A DNA stretch of 64,000 nt from Antedon mediterranea (GCF_964355755.1 NC_092677.1:13106601-13170600), one strand, 5' to 3'. Shown: positions 1-13,497, counted from the first letter of the stretch. Numbers and translations are program-made. The notes: a model not told the origin generated them from the sequence alone.

Positions 1-930
1 AATTGTTGGTGAATATTTGATATCAATTGGTAGGTTATTCTATTAGATATTTCAGTGAACATTGTAGTTACTGCATTAACTACAGTGGAATATGTTTGAC
101 GCGGTCTCTAATATTATTCTCAGTCTAGGCACCTCAGGTGAATATCTTTCCCCTTTTCACAATTTTGTAATTTATTACTATCAGCATTATGTTGAACGTT
201 GCAAGTTTTTGTTTTACATTTTCTGACTACTTATTGGCCTAGAATCCGCTCGATATGTAAACATGATTATAAACCTACTCAACATATAAATAGTAAAATA
301 CTTATTTCACTAGAATAAGTTTCTCAATTATTCATTATTTAATATTATATCGTTATTAAACGGCAAAAGGCGTATTGCTAATCAAAATTAGGAACATACC
401 AATGAAACAAAACTCAGTGATCTATCACACACAACAAAGTTTGTTCCAAAGTTGTCAATTTTTTTTAATTTTTTTTTAGTATTGAAAACGAAAGCGATAA
501 AAACAAAATGTTCATTATAAATAATTATATAAATTTGAATTATAAAGCCCCCTCTTTAGTTTGCAAAAGTAATTTCGAAACGAAGCCTATCTTGTAAAGA
601 AGCCCACCCAAGAGTACTTTAAAAGAAAAGAAACCCATGGGCTTCTGTTTCAGGTTTTACGGTATGCACTGTTTGATATATGCCGTCAATACGGCACACA
701 ACAGAGTAAGTTAAAATAAATGCTTACAGAGTTGTTTTATTGAAACTGAAAGCATTGGCCACAAGTTTTTATTTACTTTTCTAAAAAAAGTTGCTTCATT
801 TGAGTTTTCATTTTGCGATTTGAATTTTGTTTTCTTGATTATTCGTACGTGCACTTTAATATCCCGAATATAATTTGTAAAAGAGTAACTTAAATAGTAC
901 ATAGTATTTTAAGAATAAAATATTGCTTAC
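1..930 (-). other. Start of intron 1 of the EF-hand gene
   Basis: The interval follows the GTAAGC donor of the first exon and shows no further exon. It is AT-rich and carries one copy of a dispersed hairpin repeat (598-664) listed separately. Confidence 0.5.
598..664 (+). repeat. Dispersed AAGCCCATGGGCTT-type repeat, copy 1
   Basis: The segment contains AGCCCACCCAAGAGTACTTT, then CCCATGGGCTTCTGTTT and GGTTTTACGG. The same order of blocks recurs near 28907-28970 and 29073-29133. The ACCCATGGGC(TT) core is a palindrome. The family is not recognised; it may be the end of a non-autonomous element inserted in intron 1. Confidence 0.6.
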
Positions 931-1042
931 TATCCTTGTCGAATTCATCCCAAACAAGTTGGAATTGTTCCGCAGTATATGACTTGCCATGAAGTTCCTC
1001 TTCGAATTGTTGCAAAGCTGCCGATAACGATTTCTCTGCCAT
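931..1042 (-). CDS. First coding exon of a calbindin-like EF-hand protein (partial gene)
   Basis: On the minus strand an ATG at 1042 opens 37 codons plus one base, ending at 931 before a GTAAGC donor (930-925). The peptide starts MAEKSLSAAL and ends TAEQFQLVWDEFDKD, which is the helix and first half of an EF-hand Ca2+-binding loop (D-x-D). Family knowledge: calbindin D28k, calretinin, secretagogin and fly Cbp53E begin with the same arrangement, (S/T)Ax(Q)F..(V/I)W..(F/Y)D.D, a few tens of residues from the start, and are cytosolic six-EF-hand calcium buffers or sensors. The intron falls inside the first loop in phase 1, so the next codon must begin with A. The remaining exons lie left of the window. 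Too short for an ortholog call; another EF-hand protein is possible. Confidence 0.62.
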
Positions 1043-1270
1043 GTTTAATAGGTATAATTACGTGTCCAAGTTTATGAAAGATAGAAAGGAGCTGTGTTAC
1101 AGAAACAACTACGTTCACTAGCTATGGATGAGCGAATGGTACGGTAAGCGGCGTGGTTCGTCTGACTATATCTGCTGCTGCTAATATCGATCGATGGCTT
1201 TACGCATTGGTCGAATAGTCACTATAATCAACATATCCCGTATGTTATTACACACGCCCTTGATACGCTT
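1043..1270 (-). promoter_or_regulatory. Putative 5' UTR and proximal promoter of the EF-hand gene
   Basis: This is the DNA directly upstream of the minus-strand ATG. It is less AT-rich than its surroundings and contains a CCAAT box on the gene strand (ATTGG on the plus strand near 1207-1211) and a GCAGCAGCAGATATAG stretch. No convincing TATA box or intron is visible, so the transcription start cannot be fixed. The assignment rests on position only. Confidence 0.3.
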
Positions 1271-4149
1271 CATCGAGTTCAGTCACAGAATTGATAACGA
1301 AATAAAATATTATGCAGGATACGAATATTAATAATATTCCACAAGCATAGGCCTACTCTGCACCAGAATCAAGGGCTGCCCATCGAAATTACGAAATCAA
1401 ATTGAATCCTTCTTGAATAATTAAAAAAAAACTCGAATTCAAAATTATCATAATAATAGAATATTCATTATCAGTGTCTCCCTTTTCAACTGTTATTTCA
1501 CAAACCTCATAAATAAAACAATAACAGTTTTTAATATGATCTAAGAAATTTAAACAGTAGAAACTAATCAGTTACCTTTACGTAGAGAACAATAGTGTAT
1601 AAATAAGCACTCAGTGGAATAGCAATAGAGAGAGTAAATGAAAATAGGCCTATGTCAATCACACGAGCATAGAATGAAACAAAAAAAATATGTGGGTATC
1701 GGTGGATATCGATAATGGGGATACAATTGAAATAATCTGAAACCTAAATCAAAACCAAAAACAGGCAGAAAGTGCCAAATTGTCGGGAAACACTATTCCT
1801 TCTATCAGGGCTAATGATACGATTTTGGGAGAAATGAGAAATATTTGGCTTCTAATTGTATAATAAATTTACGAAGTAATTGTAATACTAGGCCTAAATC
1901 ATAAATTAAATATTATTTTTGTTATAGCTTATTTTGTAAATAATGTATTTTATCGTAATATAATTTCTTTTGTTATGTATTTTATTGGACGATACCTGAA
2001 TATCAACATGCATTGATTAATTAATTAATGGATAAAGTTGAAATAAAATTTGAGAAAGATAAAAGCATAATAGTACATTTTGAAAATGGCGTCTTCCGGT
2101 AATTAGCATAATATCCAGACTTATTAATATTTCGTAAATATTGTATGATTATGCATAGTATGGTATCGAATCGTCATGTGAGTTGGATGATTCCCATTTG
2201 GTTTGGGGAAGGGAGAAAATTGGGCCTAGTAAAGTGATCTATGCCTAAACAAGGAACCCTTTTGCTTTTTCGAGTATTGATTCAAAAGTATTAGTTTTCT
2301 TCCTTTTTTCAAGGACGACCGACTTGTTAGATTGTGTCTGTAAAATTGTATGTATGATGCTGGTCTTGTGATTGGATTGCCATCATATCGAACCGGGGAT
2401 TTTGCTATTGGCAGTCGAATTGGCAATAGGAATGGTTGAACATTAAATAAATGACTTCTTTACGTTTCTACAATATACATTTGCTAAATTTGTTTAAAAG
2501 ATGTTTATTAGTAAAAAATAATCATTACCATCGTATTTCGCATCATATTACAATAGGCTCATCATTATTACGTCATCCTACAAGACACCTGTAAATCTGA
2601 AACCCGGTAATATACATAATCATCATCCATTATCATACTATAGCTAAAACCTACTTATAAAACTGATCAAGTTGAACCTGGATAGTGTGACCTCAACAAC
2701 TCGTCACGCATCATGTATTATTCATGCTTTACACTATCTCTTCTATTCTATTTTTGGATTACACTAAATCGAATTTACTGATTTGCTATGAGCAGTACAT
2801 GTTGAATTAAATTGTGATATTTTTTTGAATCTCAAAAAACATTCCTTACTTACAAACCGTTTGCATTTGACCGCTTACCGTTTACCGCCAACCGTTATCG
2901 TAATCCTTTTTGGATTACGCTAATGAAGAAGTAATAGCTAAAAACGTTCCGTTTCTTCTACATCTACACATTTGTTTGCTTATATTCGATGATCTTTTTC
3001 ATCGTATTTTATTTAAAAACAGTTGTAATGTCCTTTGTTGAGTGTTTAAAACATTAAATATAATACAGCAAATTATAATCTGCGTTTACTTTTACGTGCT
3101 ATTATTACTGGACATCGAATAATAAACGGGTTTTGCACAATGTCACTATTCAATGTTAGATCTTGGCACTTAAATCAAATAATTCCAAAGACCAATATTA
3201 TGAGATGTTGTTGACATATTAATAATTGCATTTAAAACGATTAGAAAGATGAAGTATTTTAAATATCACTAAACTAAATCACTTACCGGCAATTATATTT
3301 AGTTAGTATTTGTGTATTATCATCTCCATAAAAAACTCCTATTTGAAGACGTTATTGTAAATTTTGAATAACACTTTGTCCATAATGGCACCTGTATTAA
3401 AAAACAAAATAAAAGAAAAAAATAGTGACTCATATTATTACTTATTATACATACAGCAAGACAGAGACGAGTATTTTTTTTACAAAAACCCATGTTTGTT
3501 AACGACACCGTATATAATGCATTAATTATCATTGTGCACTATAAAGAGCTGTCAGTGAAGTGTGATAGTGTATAGTCTGTCGTCCTATCAAAAATATCGA
3601 TTCAGAAATAACTACTGTAGCATTTAACTTATCTAAAATGTAATGAATGGAAATCTATCGACCTGTACATAAAATGCTCATTTTGTTTGAAAGTCAAACA
3701 TAAGAATGAAAGTTACGATATCTATGTTATATTAACAACCTACTAGCTTACGATTATCAATGTCACACACAAAACCATATCGATTTAAAGATAACATGTG
3801 CGAAAAAACAGTAAACAAGCTGGTGACTACAATCAGACAGGGAAAATACAAGTGAAAAGTGAAAAGTGAAATGGGACTTCCTTGATGTGTTACTAAATGA
3901 ATTTGGCTTTGGTAATAATTATAATAAGTTTGATAAAAGTATTATACAAAGACATTGTAAGTTGTTTATGGTTTTTCCCTTTTCCTCCTCAAATTACCTT
4001 CTTCCTGTTATCTTGTCTTTTTGTATATGTTTTAAAATAAAATAATGATAATAGAAAAAGAAAATGTGCAAAAAAACAGAACAAGCTTGTCCATGTCAAT
4101 CAGACATGAAAAATATAAGAGGAGGATGAATACGTAGATAAAGAAGAAG
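1271..4149. other. No recognisable gene or repeat
   Basis: AT-rich DNA. Short open frames here show no family resemblance, codon pattern or splice context. Two AGGCCTA heptamers near 1348 and 1649 belong to the window-wide excess of this word. Confidence 0.5.
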
Positions 4150-5790
4150 AGTGGAGAGGAAGAATAGCAGAAGAAGTGTACTCTTTTTCTTCTTCCTCTT
4201 TTTCTTGCTCTCTACTGTTCTTCTTCCTCTCCTTCTTCTTACTCACTCTTCTTCTTCCTCTTCTTCTTCTTACTCTCTCTTCTTCCTCTCTTCTCTTATT
4301 CTTCCTCTTCTTCTTCCTCTTCTTCTTCTTACTCTCTCTTCTTCCTCTCTTCTCTTATTCTTCCTCTTCTTCTTCCTCTTCTTCTTCTTACTCTCTCTTC
4401 TTCCTCTTCTTACTCTCTCTTCTTCCTTTCTTCTCTTATTCTTCCTCTTCTTCTTCCTCTTCTTCTTCTTACTCACTCTTCTTCTTCCTCTTCTTCTTCT
4501 TACTCTCTCTTCTTCCTCTCTTCTCTTATTCTTCCTCTTCTTCTTCCTCTTCTTCTTCTTACTCTCTCTTCTTCCTCTCTTCTCTTATTCTTCCTCTTCT
4601 TCTTCCTCTTCTTCTTCTTACTCTCTCTTCTTCCTCTTCTTCTTCTTACTCTCTCTTCTTCTTCCTCTTCTTCTTCTTACTCTCTCTTCTTCTTCCTCTT
4701 CTTCTTCTTACTCTCTCTTCTTCATCTCTTCTCTTATTCTTCCTCTTCTTCTTCCTCTTCTTCTTCTTACTCTCTCTTCTTCCTCTTCTTCTTCTTACTC
4801 TCTCTTCTTCCTCCTCTTCTCTTATTCTTCCTCTTCTTCCTCCTCTTCTCTTATTCTTCCTCTTCTTCTTCCTCTTCTTCTTCTTACTCTCTCTTCTTCC
4901 TCTTCTTCTTCTTACTCTCTCTTCTTCCTCTTCTTCTTCTTACTCTCTCTTCTTCCTCTTCTTCTTCTTACTCTCTCTTCTTCCTCTTCTTCTTCTTACT
5001 CTCTCTTCTTCCTCTTCTTCTTCTTACTCTATCTTCTTCCTCTCTTCTCTTATTCTTCCTCTTCTTCTTCCTCTTCTTCTTCTTACTCACTCTTCTTCTT
5101 CCTCTTCTTCTTCTTACTCTCTCTTCTTCCTCTCTTCTCTTATTCTTCCTCTTCTTCTTCCTCTTCTTCTTCTTACTCACTCTTCTTCTTCCTCTTCTTC
5201 TTCTTACTCTATCTTCTTCCTCTTCTTCTTCCTCTTCTTCTTCTTACTCACTCTTCGTCTTCCTCTTCTTCTTCTTACTCTATCTTCTTCCTCTCTTCTC
5301 TTATTCTTCCTCTTCTTCTTCCTCTTCTTCTTCTTCTTACTCTCTCTTCTTCCTCTCTTCTCTTATTCTTCCTCTTCTTCCGCTCTTTTCTTTTACCTCT
5401 ACTTATTCTTCCTCTTACTCTTCTTTAATTTCTTCCTCTTCTTCCTCTCTTCTCTTATTCTTCCTCTTCTTCTTCTTACTCTCTCTTCTTCCTCTCTTCT
5501 CTTATTCTTCCTCTTCTTCCGCTCTTTTCTTTTACCTCTACTTATTCTTCCTCTTACTCTTCATTAATTTATTCCTTTTCTTCCTCCTCTTATTTTCTTT
5601 TCTTCGTTGTTTCCTTTTTCCTCTTTCTTTAATTACTCCATTTCTTCTTCCAATGTCTCTATTGTCCTCTTTTCTTTCTCTCTTTATTTTCTTTTCTTTC
5701 TCTTTATTGTCCTCATCATCTTTCCTCTCGTCTTTCTTATTCTTCTTCTTCTTTGTTATCGTTGTCTTTGCATGGATTAGAATTTTTGCT
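4150..5790. repeat. Polypyrimidine minisatellite (CTTCTTCCTC type)
   Basis: The plus strand is almost only C and T for over 1.4 kb; the rare A falls in recurring TTACTC or TTATTC words. Between about 4885 and 5030 the TACTCTCTC word repeats every 28 bp; elsewhere longer units of about 59 bp with CTCTTATTC alternate. Two long open frames across it (rich in Leu, Ser, Phe) exist only because the repeat lacks stops. Such polypurine/polypyrimidine mirror-like tracts can form triplex (H-)DNA. Confidence 0.9.
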
Positions 5791-6808
5791 TTTCTATCCT
5801 TCGCGTTTTCCAGTTACAAGTAAATGTTCAATATATACATATATCCTATTTCTTTCTGGTAAAGTACATTTTTGTCCTGGCTCTTATAAGGTATGGTAAT
5901 TAAATGTACCGTATGGAATTTTCTTCTTTTATAGTTTAGGTGTTTGCATATTGCAGTATTATAATAAGCTGCCTGCAAGTATTACCATGCACCTTTTTAC
6001 CAGCAATAACATAACGTTCCAACATCTTTTGGTAGGCCTATGTATTCGAAGAACGGCATAAGAAACTAAACGGTAATGATTCTTTACTTTAATGATAACT
6101 ATGTCTCTTAATTTTAATATACAGCATCATGGCTCGGAATTAGGGTTTAGCTACCTAATGTAGTTATTATTTTAGGAAGTTATTTCCCACGAGTAAAAAT
6201 GGTAATACACTTATTTTTACTTCGAATAATTATGTCCAATCGTCTGGTCAACCGTATTCAACGATTGAAGCGGATTAAACCAATGGTAATGTAGGTATTC
6301 GATCATCATACATGGACTATTGAATCAGCTTTCTATAAACATATAAAAATAATGTGCGAACATTTAAAAAAAATGTCTTTGAAGTATCCGCACGATGTAG
6401 ACCACTTTACATTATTTATTCGTATACGCGAAGAATCTCTTCTTTCATACACATATTCATTTATAAGCGAACAACTTTTGATTTGATAGAATATTTTGAA
6501 ACGTTATACTGTTCATGTCAATACCTGAAATATCTGCTTATATTCAAATTTTGTTTTCATAAGCGTACTGTTACCTTCAGCTAAATCACGTGCACAGGCA
6601 ACGTGTTGTTTATGTTAATATGAATAATTTAATATAATTCATCATGCCTTGTCGCAAGCCCATATTGTGAGGTTATTCTCTACTCTGCAGTGTGCTATTC
6701 ATAATGAATAATACTTGTGGTGTTTGACGTAACAATGGACCCAAGCAGTACCTTTTACGTCATTTATGCAATTGCTCAAATGAAATACGAGAACTCTATA
6801 TTGTTTAA
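5791..6808. other. No recognisable gene
   Basis: Pyrimidine bias fades out, then ordinary AT-rich DNA. No splice-flanked coding segment or known repeat is seen. Confidence 0.45.
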
Positions 6809-7053
6809 TTTAAAGATATATTGTCCCCTGAAAAAAATATAATTATATATATATATATATATATAAATTTGGAATTAAGTCATCACATTTCTCACAGTTT
6901 TTTTGTTCCGTTTATTTTGACTTTCTATACATTAAGTGATGTCATTATTAAATGTTATATTTTTCTGCCGAAGAGAATAACTCCAGAATGACCTATTCAA
7001 AGCTTGATTTTATTCAATGTATTTTTCAAGTTTAAGGGACAGTACATATTTAG
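6809..7053. mobile_element. MITE of the ATTGTCCCC family, copy 1
   Basis: The left end TTTAAAGATATATTGTCCCC and the right end AGGGACAGTACATATTTAG are imperfect inverted repeats. The body matches, in the same order, the other copies at 21241-21533, 56563-56843 and 62716-63070, including a GAATAACT block near the right end. An (AT)n run at 6841-6865 interrupts it. Non-coding; autonomous partner unknown. Confidence 0.6.
6841..6865. repeat. (AT)n microsatellite
   Basis: About twelve AT dinucleotides inside the MITE copy, possibly expanded after insertion. Confidence 0.9.
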
Positions 7054-7073
7054 TTCAAAGTACAGTAATCACA

Positions 7074-7122
7074 GTACAATCATGGAGAAATAAGTTACTA
7101 ACTTATTTCTCCATGGTACAAT
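7074..7122. repeat. 35-bp near-perfect hairpin flanked by GTACAAT direct repeats
   Basis: CATGGAGAAATAAGTTA (7081-7097) is followed by one base and its exact reverse complement (7099-7115). GTACAAT lies immediately on both sides (7074-7080 and 7116-7122). Confidence 0.85.
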
Positions 7123-7505
7123 AGAACAGGAAATATCATAAGTAGAAAGTGATATTACCATGACTCTAATGTTGATGTTGTTTTGATTACACACAAACCC
7201 GAGCTAATTAATTAGTGAAAATGTTGATTCATACTCAAAATAGCAATAAAACTAGCAGAAGAAGAAGAATGAATGAAAATGAAAACAAACCGACTGTCTG
7301 ATGAACTACTGCTGAGAAAATGTCTGACTAAAATACTGTGATAAGATAAACAGACTGAATAAACGATTGAATGACTGATGAAAAGATAGAACTGATGAAA
7401 AGAACTGACTGACGGAGAAACTGACAGAAGAGAGTAAACTGATAATGAGGATAGTGTTGTGCTTTTCGATTAGCTCTGTATACTGATACTATACTACACG
7501 CGACT

Positions 7506-7594
7506 CTACAGCTCATTATGTCGGTCGGTTGGTCGGTCGGCAAACATTAACTAAAATTTGAGAACGTGACTGCAGCCATGTATATGGCCTTGTT
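7506..7594 (-). repeat. GGTCGGTC dispersed repeat, copy 1
   Basis: In reverse orientation this carries the family blocks: CTACAGCTCATTATGTCGGT, GGTCGGTCGG, AAACATTAACT, GACTGCAGCCATGTATATGG and CCTTGTT. The other copies are at 15216, 17521, 17706, 58315 and 62163. About 80-90 bp, no coding capacity, and no tRNA-like boxes. Confidence 0.75.
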
Positions 7595-9904
7595 CTGCTA
7601 TTTTTTCAAATTCTATGTATCAAATCGCCAGTTTTATCATAGATGAATGATGATGATCTTTATGGACTGTAATAATGGCAAACAAGCCTTTAGAAAAGCT
7701 GCATAAATGTAAATGAATGTACGGTACTGTGAATATCAGTGTGTTGTTTTAAAGCTTCCTTATTTGTAAGAGTAAGTCATAGTTAGCACGATGATCAAAA
7801 TATATTTAATAATTAAAAGTTATAATTGGAAAACAATGATTAGAAATACATACAACAGGTGGTAATATAGTTTTCAACGGATGGTAAGATAAATGTGAGG
7901 TAATTGTATGCATCATAATGTCATCACAATTATACTTAATACGAATAAATTATAAAAATATGGGTCTAGTGGTTTGGCATAATATACCTAGAATTCCGGG
8001 CCTCATAAAATCTACAACAAACGGCAATACGTTATGCGCATGCGTACCTATTCTCAGTAAGCATGTACACGTAGAGTATTACTCGCTCAACACGACTACT
8101 TCACCAATAAATATTTCATTAAAATAATTCTCTGATACTTGTTTCGCGCTAAGCAACATCGGAAACAATGTCAGTATAATGCACTGAAGGTGAGCCAGCT
8201 ACAACGTACAGTATGTCCAACAGTTGTATTCATTCATATTCTGTAATTCATTGGTATCGTATATCTCATTAACATTTCCATTAACATCCCGTCAAAATTA
8301 ATTTATCAGTCAGATAACGTAGAATTACACGGCTTGTAGTAATTGTATTGATAGTCATAAATCGCAGCTTCATGATAATATGTTCGTGCAAAATTAAAAA
8401 TCTTCGATTTATGGCTACGTTTTTCTAAATAAAAAAAACCCTGCAGATTAAATACGCTAGCCTACCATACTTAGCTAATCCTTTTCTGTAGCACGGTATA
8501 CAATACACTTAAATTGAAGACTGATAGGTAACTTTAAAATGTTAAATACGTCAGGAAATATTATATTAGCTTCACAACATAGAAAAGTAGCGCCATCAAC
8601 TATTATTTATTTTGTACCCAATACAATTGCTAGACGTCCACCATTTCCCTCTATTTTGTGTTACATGTCCTGATTGTGAAAAAATTAATACATTTTAAGA
8701 TAAATTTTGATTGGCTTATATTTTATGATTGTGATTAATAATATTTGATATTGGTAATAATCTATAATAATATTATATGCCAGAAATATTGTATCATATG
8801 ACGTTGATGTGTGCATTATATAATGCTATTGTATTGAAAATTCGTTGAATAATGTACCTTTTGTACTGTATTATATTAGTTTCATCTTCCGGTCCTTGAT
8901 TGGAAAGGTAAGTAAGACTCAACTCATTCAATTATATTTTGATTGATTTCCGAAATATGATCACGCTGGAATATGAATGAATGGTAGGAGATTAGAGGAT
9001 AAACAAGACGGGCTAGGCAGGCTGCACTATTTTTTTAAAACCATATAGTTAAGTATGGCATAGACAGAGGCTGATATGGAAGAAGTTAAAATAATGATAT
9101 GCTTACATTCAAGTTCATTTCCAGAAAAGTCTATTATAACACACCTGAGTAGATTGGAGAATTGTGGGTCATATGATTTTCAATAACTACTCTATTGAAC
9201 TGTTACGTCATCGAGATCGTCATCGTTATAATTTGAGTGCAATTTTGTTTTGCGTGTTCATTTTTGTTGCAGATTAAGCAACTACATGCGCGACACGAGG
9301 CTATAGGCTGTCTGGAGTGTGCGCCATCTTGTTTTTGAATGTTTTATGGAACAAATAAATTCATTTGCTTCATGAAATATAACCGGACATCTTTCAGAGC
9401 ATGAAATTATTTGTTCTATTGCACTCATAAACTTTCATTATTTGTATATTAGTTAATAGAAAAGACACGTTATTAACAGTAATTGTATCGACATCGTTAA
9501 GAACACATAATGGAATCTCAAGTTTTTACTATTTTGATAAAAAAAATGTTTTCACTACAAGATGACGTGATGTTTAAGGTAACTTAACCACGTACAATTA
9601 CACGTTTCATAACTCGGTTTTATAGTTGATAGTATATTTATTTGTCATATTCTTGTTCGATCATTATGCATATAAATCATACAAGAATAACAACGATAAT
9701 ATTAAATGCTACACTGTACTCAGAGGGTTCTACGATATAATTAACAACCTGCTTAATGCACGGATTATATTTCACCAAATCAATACAGTAAATATTATTT
9801 TAAGTAATATTTTGATGTGCCCATAATCACTTTGGCAGTATACAGTATGCAATTGGCTGTAATGAGGTTACTGCGATTTTTTATGACAATACTGAATATT
9901 ATTA
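7595..9904. other. No recognisable gene or repeat
   Basis: AT-rich DNA with only short unsupported open frames. Confidence 0.45.
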
Positions 9905-9969
9905 CCCATGCTGTTTAGTGCCACCCTCACTAAATAAGGTTTAATGAAAATAAAATAAATAAATAAATT
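9905..9969 (+). mobile_element. LINE 3' end fragment with (AAAT)n tail
   Basis: GTGCCACCCTCACTAAATAA is followed by (AAAT)n. The same arrangement, GATCACCCTCATTAAATATT then AAATAAATAA, occurs at 32124-32206. A conserved 3' block ending in a simple A-rich tail is typical of non-LTR retrotransposons. No coding part remains. Confidence 0.5.
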
Positions 9970-12900
9970 GTAATATTCAGGAAAGTGTAAAATTATGTAT
10001 ATCTCTTGTGACATCACATTATGGAATGCTTCAGTTATAATCTTAAACAAATTAATCGGTTTTGACAAACAACAATTAATTGTTTTGTTAGTACCATGCA
10101 TTGTACATGGTCAATAAAATATATTGAATTTCTAAAATTTCTCACGGCATTATCATACTTGAAAACTTCTAAATAATTGCCGACATTCTTCATATCTTCT
10201 GCATTTATAAGCATTTATGGTTGGCATTATGCAGAGTAAAATAAATTTCATAACGACAGATACTAGTCGATATCCTATTAATTTATATTCATTGGATATT
10301 CATAAAAGAACGTAGCCTTTGGGTCTGCTGTACCACTGGGAAATACATATAACGAAGTATAAAAACAAACTATGAGTATTAATATTAAGTAGAAATACAA
10401 ATCTTTAAGATATACTGTACATAATTTTATATTATATTTCAATAGCACGATTAACATATATGTTTTACGTTTATTTTTGTTATATCAGGTCAGAGGTTAT
10501 ACAAACAAAATAGATATATCCGCAATGTACAAAACTAGGAAAAATAGCAAATAACACGAGAAAAATTTTCCAGGTTAAATAAGTGTGGAAATGAGATTAA
10601 AAAGTTGGTTATTATGCCGATACTTTATATTTTAATGTATTTACATTATAAAGGCAAGTTAAATCTGAAAACCCATTGAAAGAAATGTTTAATAGCTATA
10701 AGAACTTTATGGTAGGCCTACTAATAATAAACATGTCGCTATTCATGTAAAAGCCTACCATTATTATTATAATGCACGGTCTCTGTCTATGAATGGTTCC
10801 AAAAAGGCTTTTAACTGAAATGTTCGTTACGTTTAGCGTCCACTTCGTGCCTTTAATGCGAAAGGTTTATCATCATGAGGTGCGATTGTCGCCATAATTG
10901 TGCACAAACCAAAATAATATAATGATCTATGAATTTACGAGTGGGCCTAGATCCATGGTCGTATCATGTTTAGCAGTACAAAAGAATGTGTTTCTGGCTG
11001 GCCTATAAACGAATTTCCAAATTTTACGGAACTCTAAAGAGTTGCTGCTGCAATACTAGCACCATGTCTATTAAATACTACTACTACTACATAATATACA
11101 CATATTCACTTTATCTTAGATTACAGTGTATATCTTAATGCAAACCGTAAGCATTAAATCTTTATCGTCACATCGAATTAGCATATCAGCCCTACTTCAG
11201 TCTAGGATTTGTTAAAACATAACTTGAAAAGGTGAGCATTTAATAATTATGTACCGTAATTAAACATAATATAAAGATAAATCTATCCTGACTTCCTTTG
11301 AACTCAGTCACGGTATTTGTGTGATGTGTGTTCATTTTTCGAGAACAAGATATTGCAGTTATATTGAATTTGATTCAGACCTGCTCCTTGCTCCTAATAA
11401 TATTCTTGTCCGAATTATTTTACAATTTACTTCATAAGCCATAGGCACGAAAACACGAGGGGATCGTCTCCGAGATACAAAATTAACAAAATGCATCCAT
11501 GAATGTGACGGTTAGACCAGTATGTAACATTCAAATCAACATTGATATATTTGGTAGTTACACGTGAAGACATAAGAAGCATATACAAATTAATTCCGTT
11601 TTGTCCACGCGCGCCGCGTACGAAAGCCGTTTTCCAACAGCGGTGTCGAATAAAGTACCGCGTCATACAAACACAAACTCACTGATAAGTTGACATGCTA
11701 GAGACAGGTATTCTAAATTTGAATTACAACTCGGTGCCAAATGTTTTCTAATATTAATCAAAGTGTTAAAACTACGACTGAAGAAGTATCGTTCGATTAA
11801 TATTGATTTACCGATTTTTATAATACCATGTGTCGGCTGTAATAGCTAAATGTATATTTCACAGTAGACCTATATTAAGGGTTTTACTTCGTAAAATGTT
11901 AACTAGTCTAATAACGATGATATTTCATCATTTCTATTCATTTTTTGGTCAGTTCTTTATTTGTATTACATAAAACATGTAAACATGAAGATGTGGAATA
12001 CTTGATTACACATCACTTTCTATTTTGTAGTACCAAACAATATAACAAAGTAGCCACTGTGTCTCGTTTGACGTCTTAATACGTTTAGAGAAATTCAACA
12101 ATAACACATTGACCTATTTTATTGGAAAAACAGTAATAAACATAATAGGGGTTAAAGGTCATGTTTTAAATAAACAAAATTGACGATGTGCGAATGCTGA
12201 CATTACAGATAATGTTACCACATAAATGCCACTTGCCCGTGTAAGTTGTGATTAATGTGTGGAATGTCCGATAACCTCTTGGTTTGCTCTTGGTGTCCAC
12301 AAACTCAGTTTTATTTGAAAGGTTACTATATGCAATTAAGTAAAAATAATAATAACTATATGAAATTAAGTACGGTAATAATTAATAAAATATAAATAAC
12401 AAATAAGTGAATAATAATAAATCAATTATTCAATATTTAAATAAGTCCACTACGTACAATACTAACTTTAGAAGTACGCAGTTACACAATACTCAGCATA
12501 ATTAACTTACATTAGATCATTTTGCCAAAATAAACAATAAAAATTACTGATAATAAAGGTTTAGCACAATTGAAACTAGTTTAGCAAATTTGAAAACCTG
12601 AAACGTCATCATAGACTGACGTAATTGATTCTGTAATATGTATATTTCTGTTGATTTTGGATTACTATGAAAAGTAGCAAGGAATTTGATATTTGGAAGA
12701 TCAGCTGTAAAAAGCCACGCTTGACCTACATTGGTTTATAGACCTAAATAGTAAACTAATAGCAAACGTTTGTGTGGTTTTATCGCTACATAGATGAATT
12801 AGTATGAAAATAATATGATAATGTACTTTTATAGTTAATCGCATGAAAAACATCATTGTGCGGTTGTAATTTGGATAACGGTTTTCCAGCCTTTAGCTAT

Positions 12901-13442
12901 TGATGAATATCATTGAAAATATTATCATAAACAACGTTGGCATTTCAGAATCGAATATTCTTTTAGTGATTACTTCGGGAATAATTTAACAGAATAAAAT
13001 ATTTTATAGATATTTTGTCTGGCTTGCATCCATTTAGCTTTCCTAAACTCACCATACAATATATATATATAATTATAAATAAATTAATGTTTTTAACATA
13101 ACACTTTCTTCATGTTTGAATTTGTATTAAAACTAACTACTGTAATACATAATTATTGTATTCTAAAAAAGGTATAACATATAACATGTTTCTAAATACA
13201 GGCCTAAACATAACTGATTACTGTTATCCAACTATGGAATTGAATACGCATTCAATCAGTCAATTTTCGAGGAACAAACGCGTATTTGCACAATTTAACT
13301 AAAAATATTATTAAATGTCGATAGGCGGCGCTATAACAATGCTTATTTTCCTTAGAGTCAAGTATCGTTACTTTCACATTGAGTGGAAATTGGGATATAA
13401 GACCACAATAAAATCCGAAAACGTTTGATTTAATAGTATTTG

Positions 13443-13445
<3 letters not shown>
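9970..13445. other. No recognisable gene or repeat
   Basis: AT-rich DNA. The open frame at 11427-11666 (minus) shows no family features. Confidence 0.45.

Positions 13446-13495
<50 letters not shown>
13446..13495. repeat. (TA)n microsatellite
   Basis: Uninterrupted TA dinucleotides for about 50 bp, directly abutting the LINE remnant to the right. Confidence 0.95.

Positions 13496-13497
<2 letters not shown>

Noticed and set aside
4151-5567. Two long open frames (425 and 463 codons) rich in Leu, Ser and Phe
   Set aside because: They arise from a polypyrimidine tandem repeat that lacks stop codons; no domain or normal amino-acid variety.
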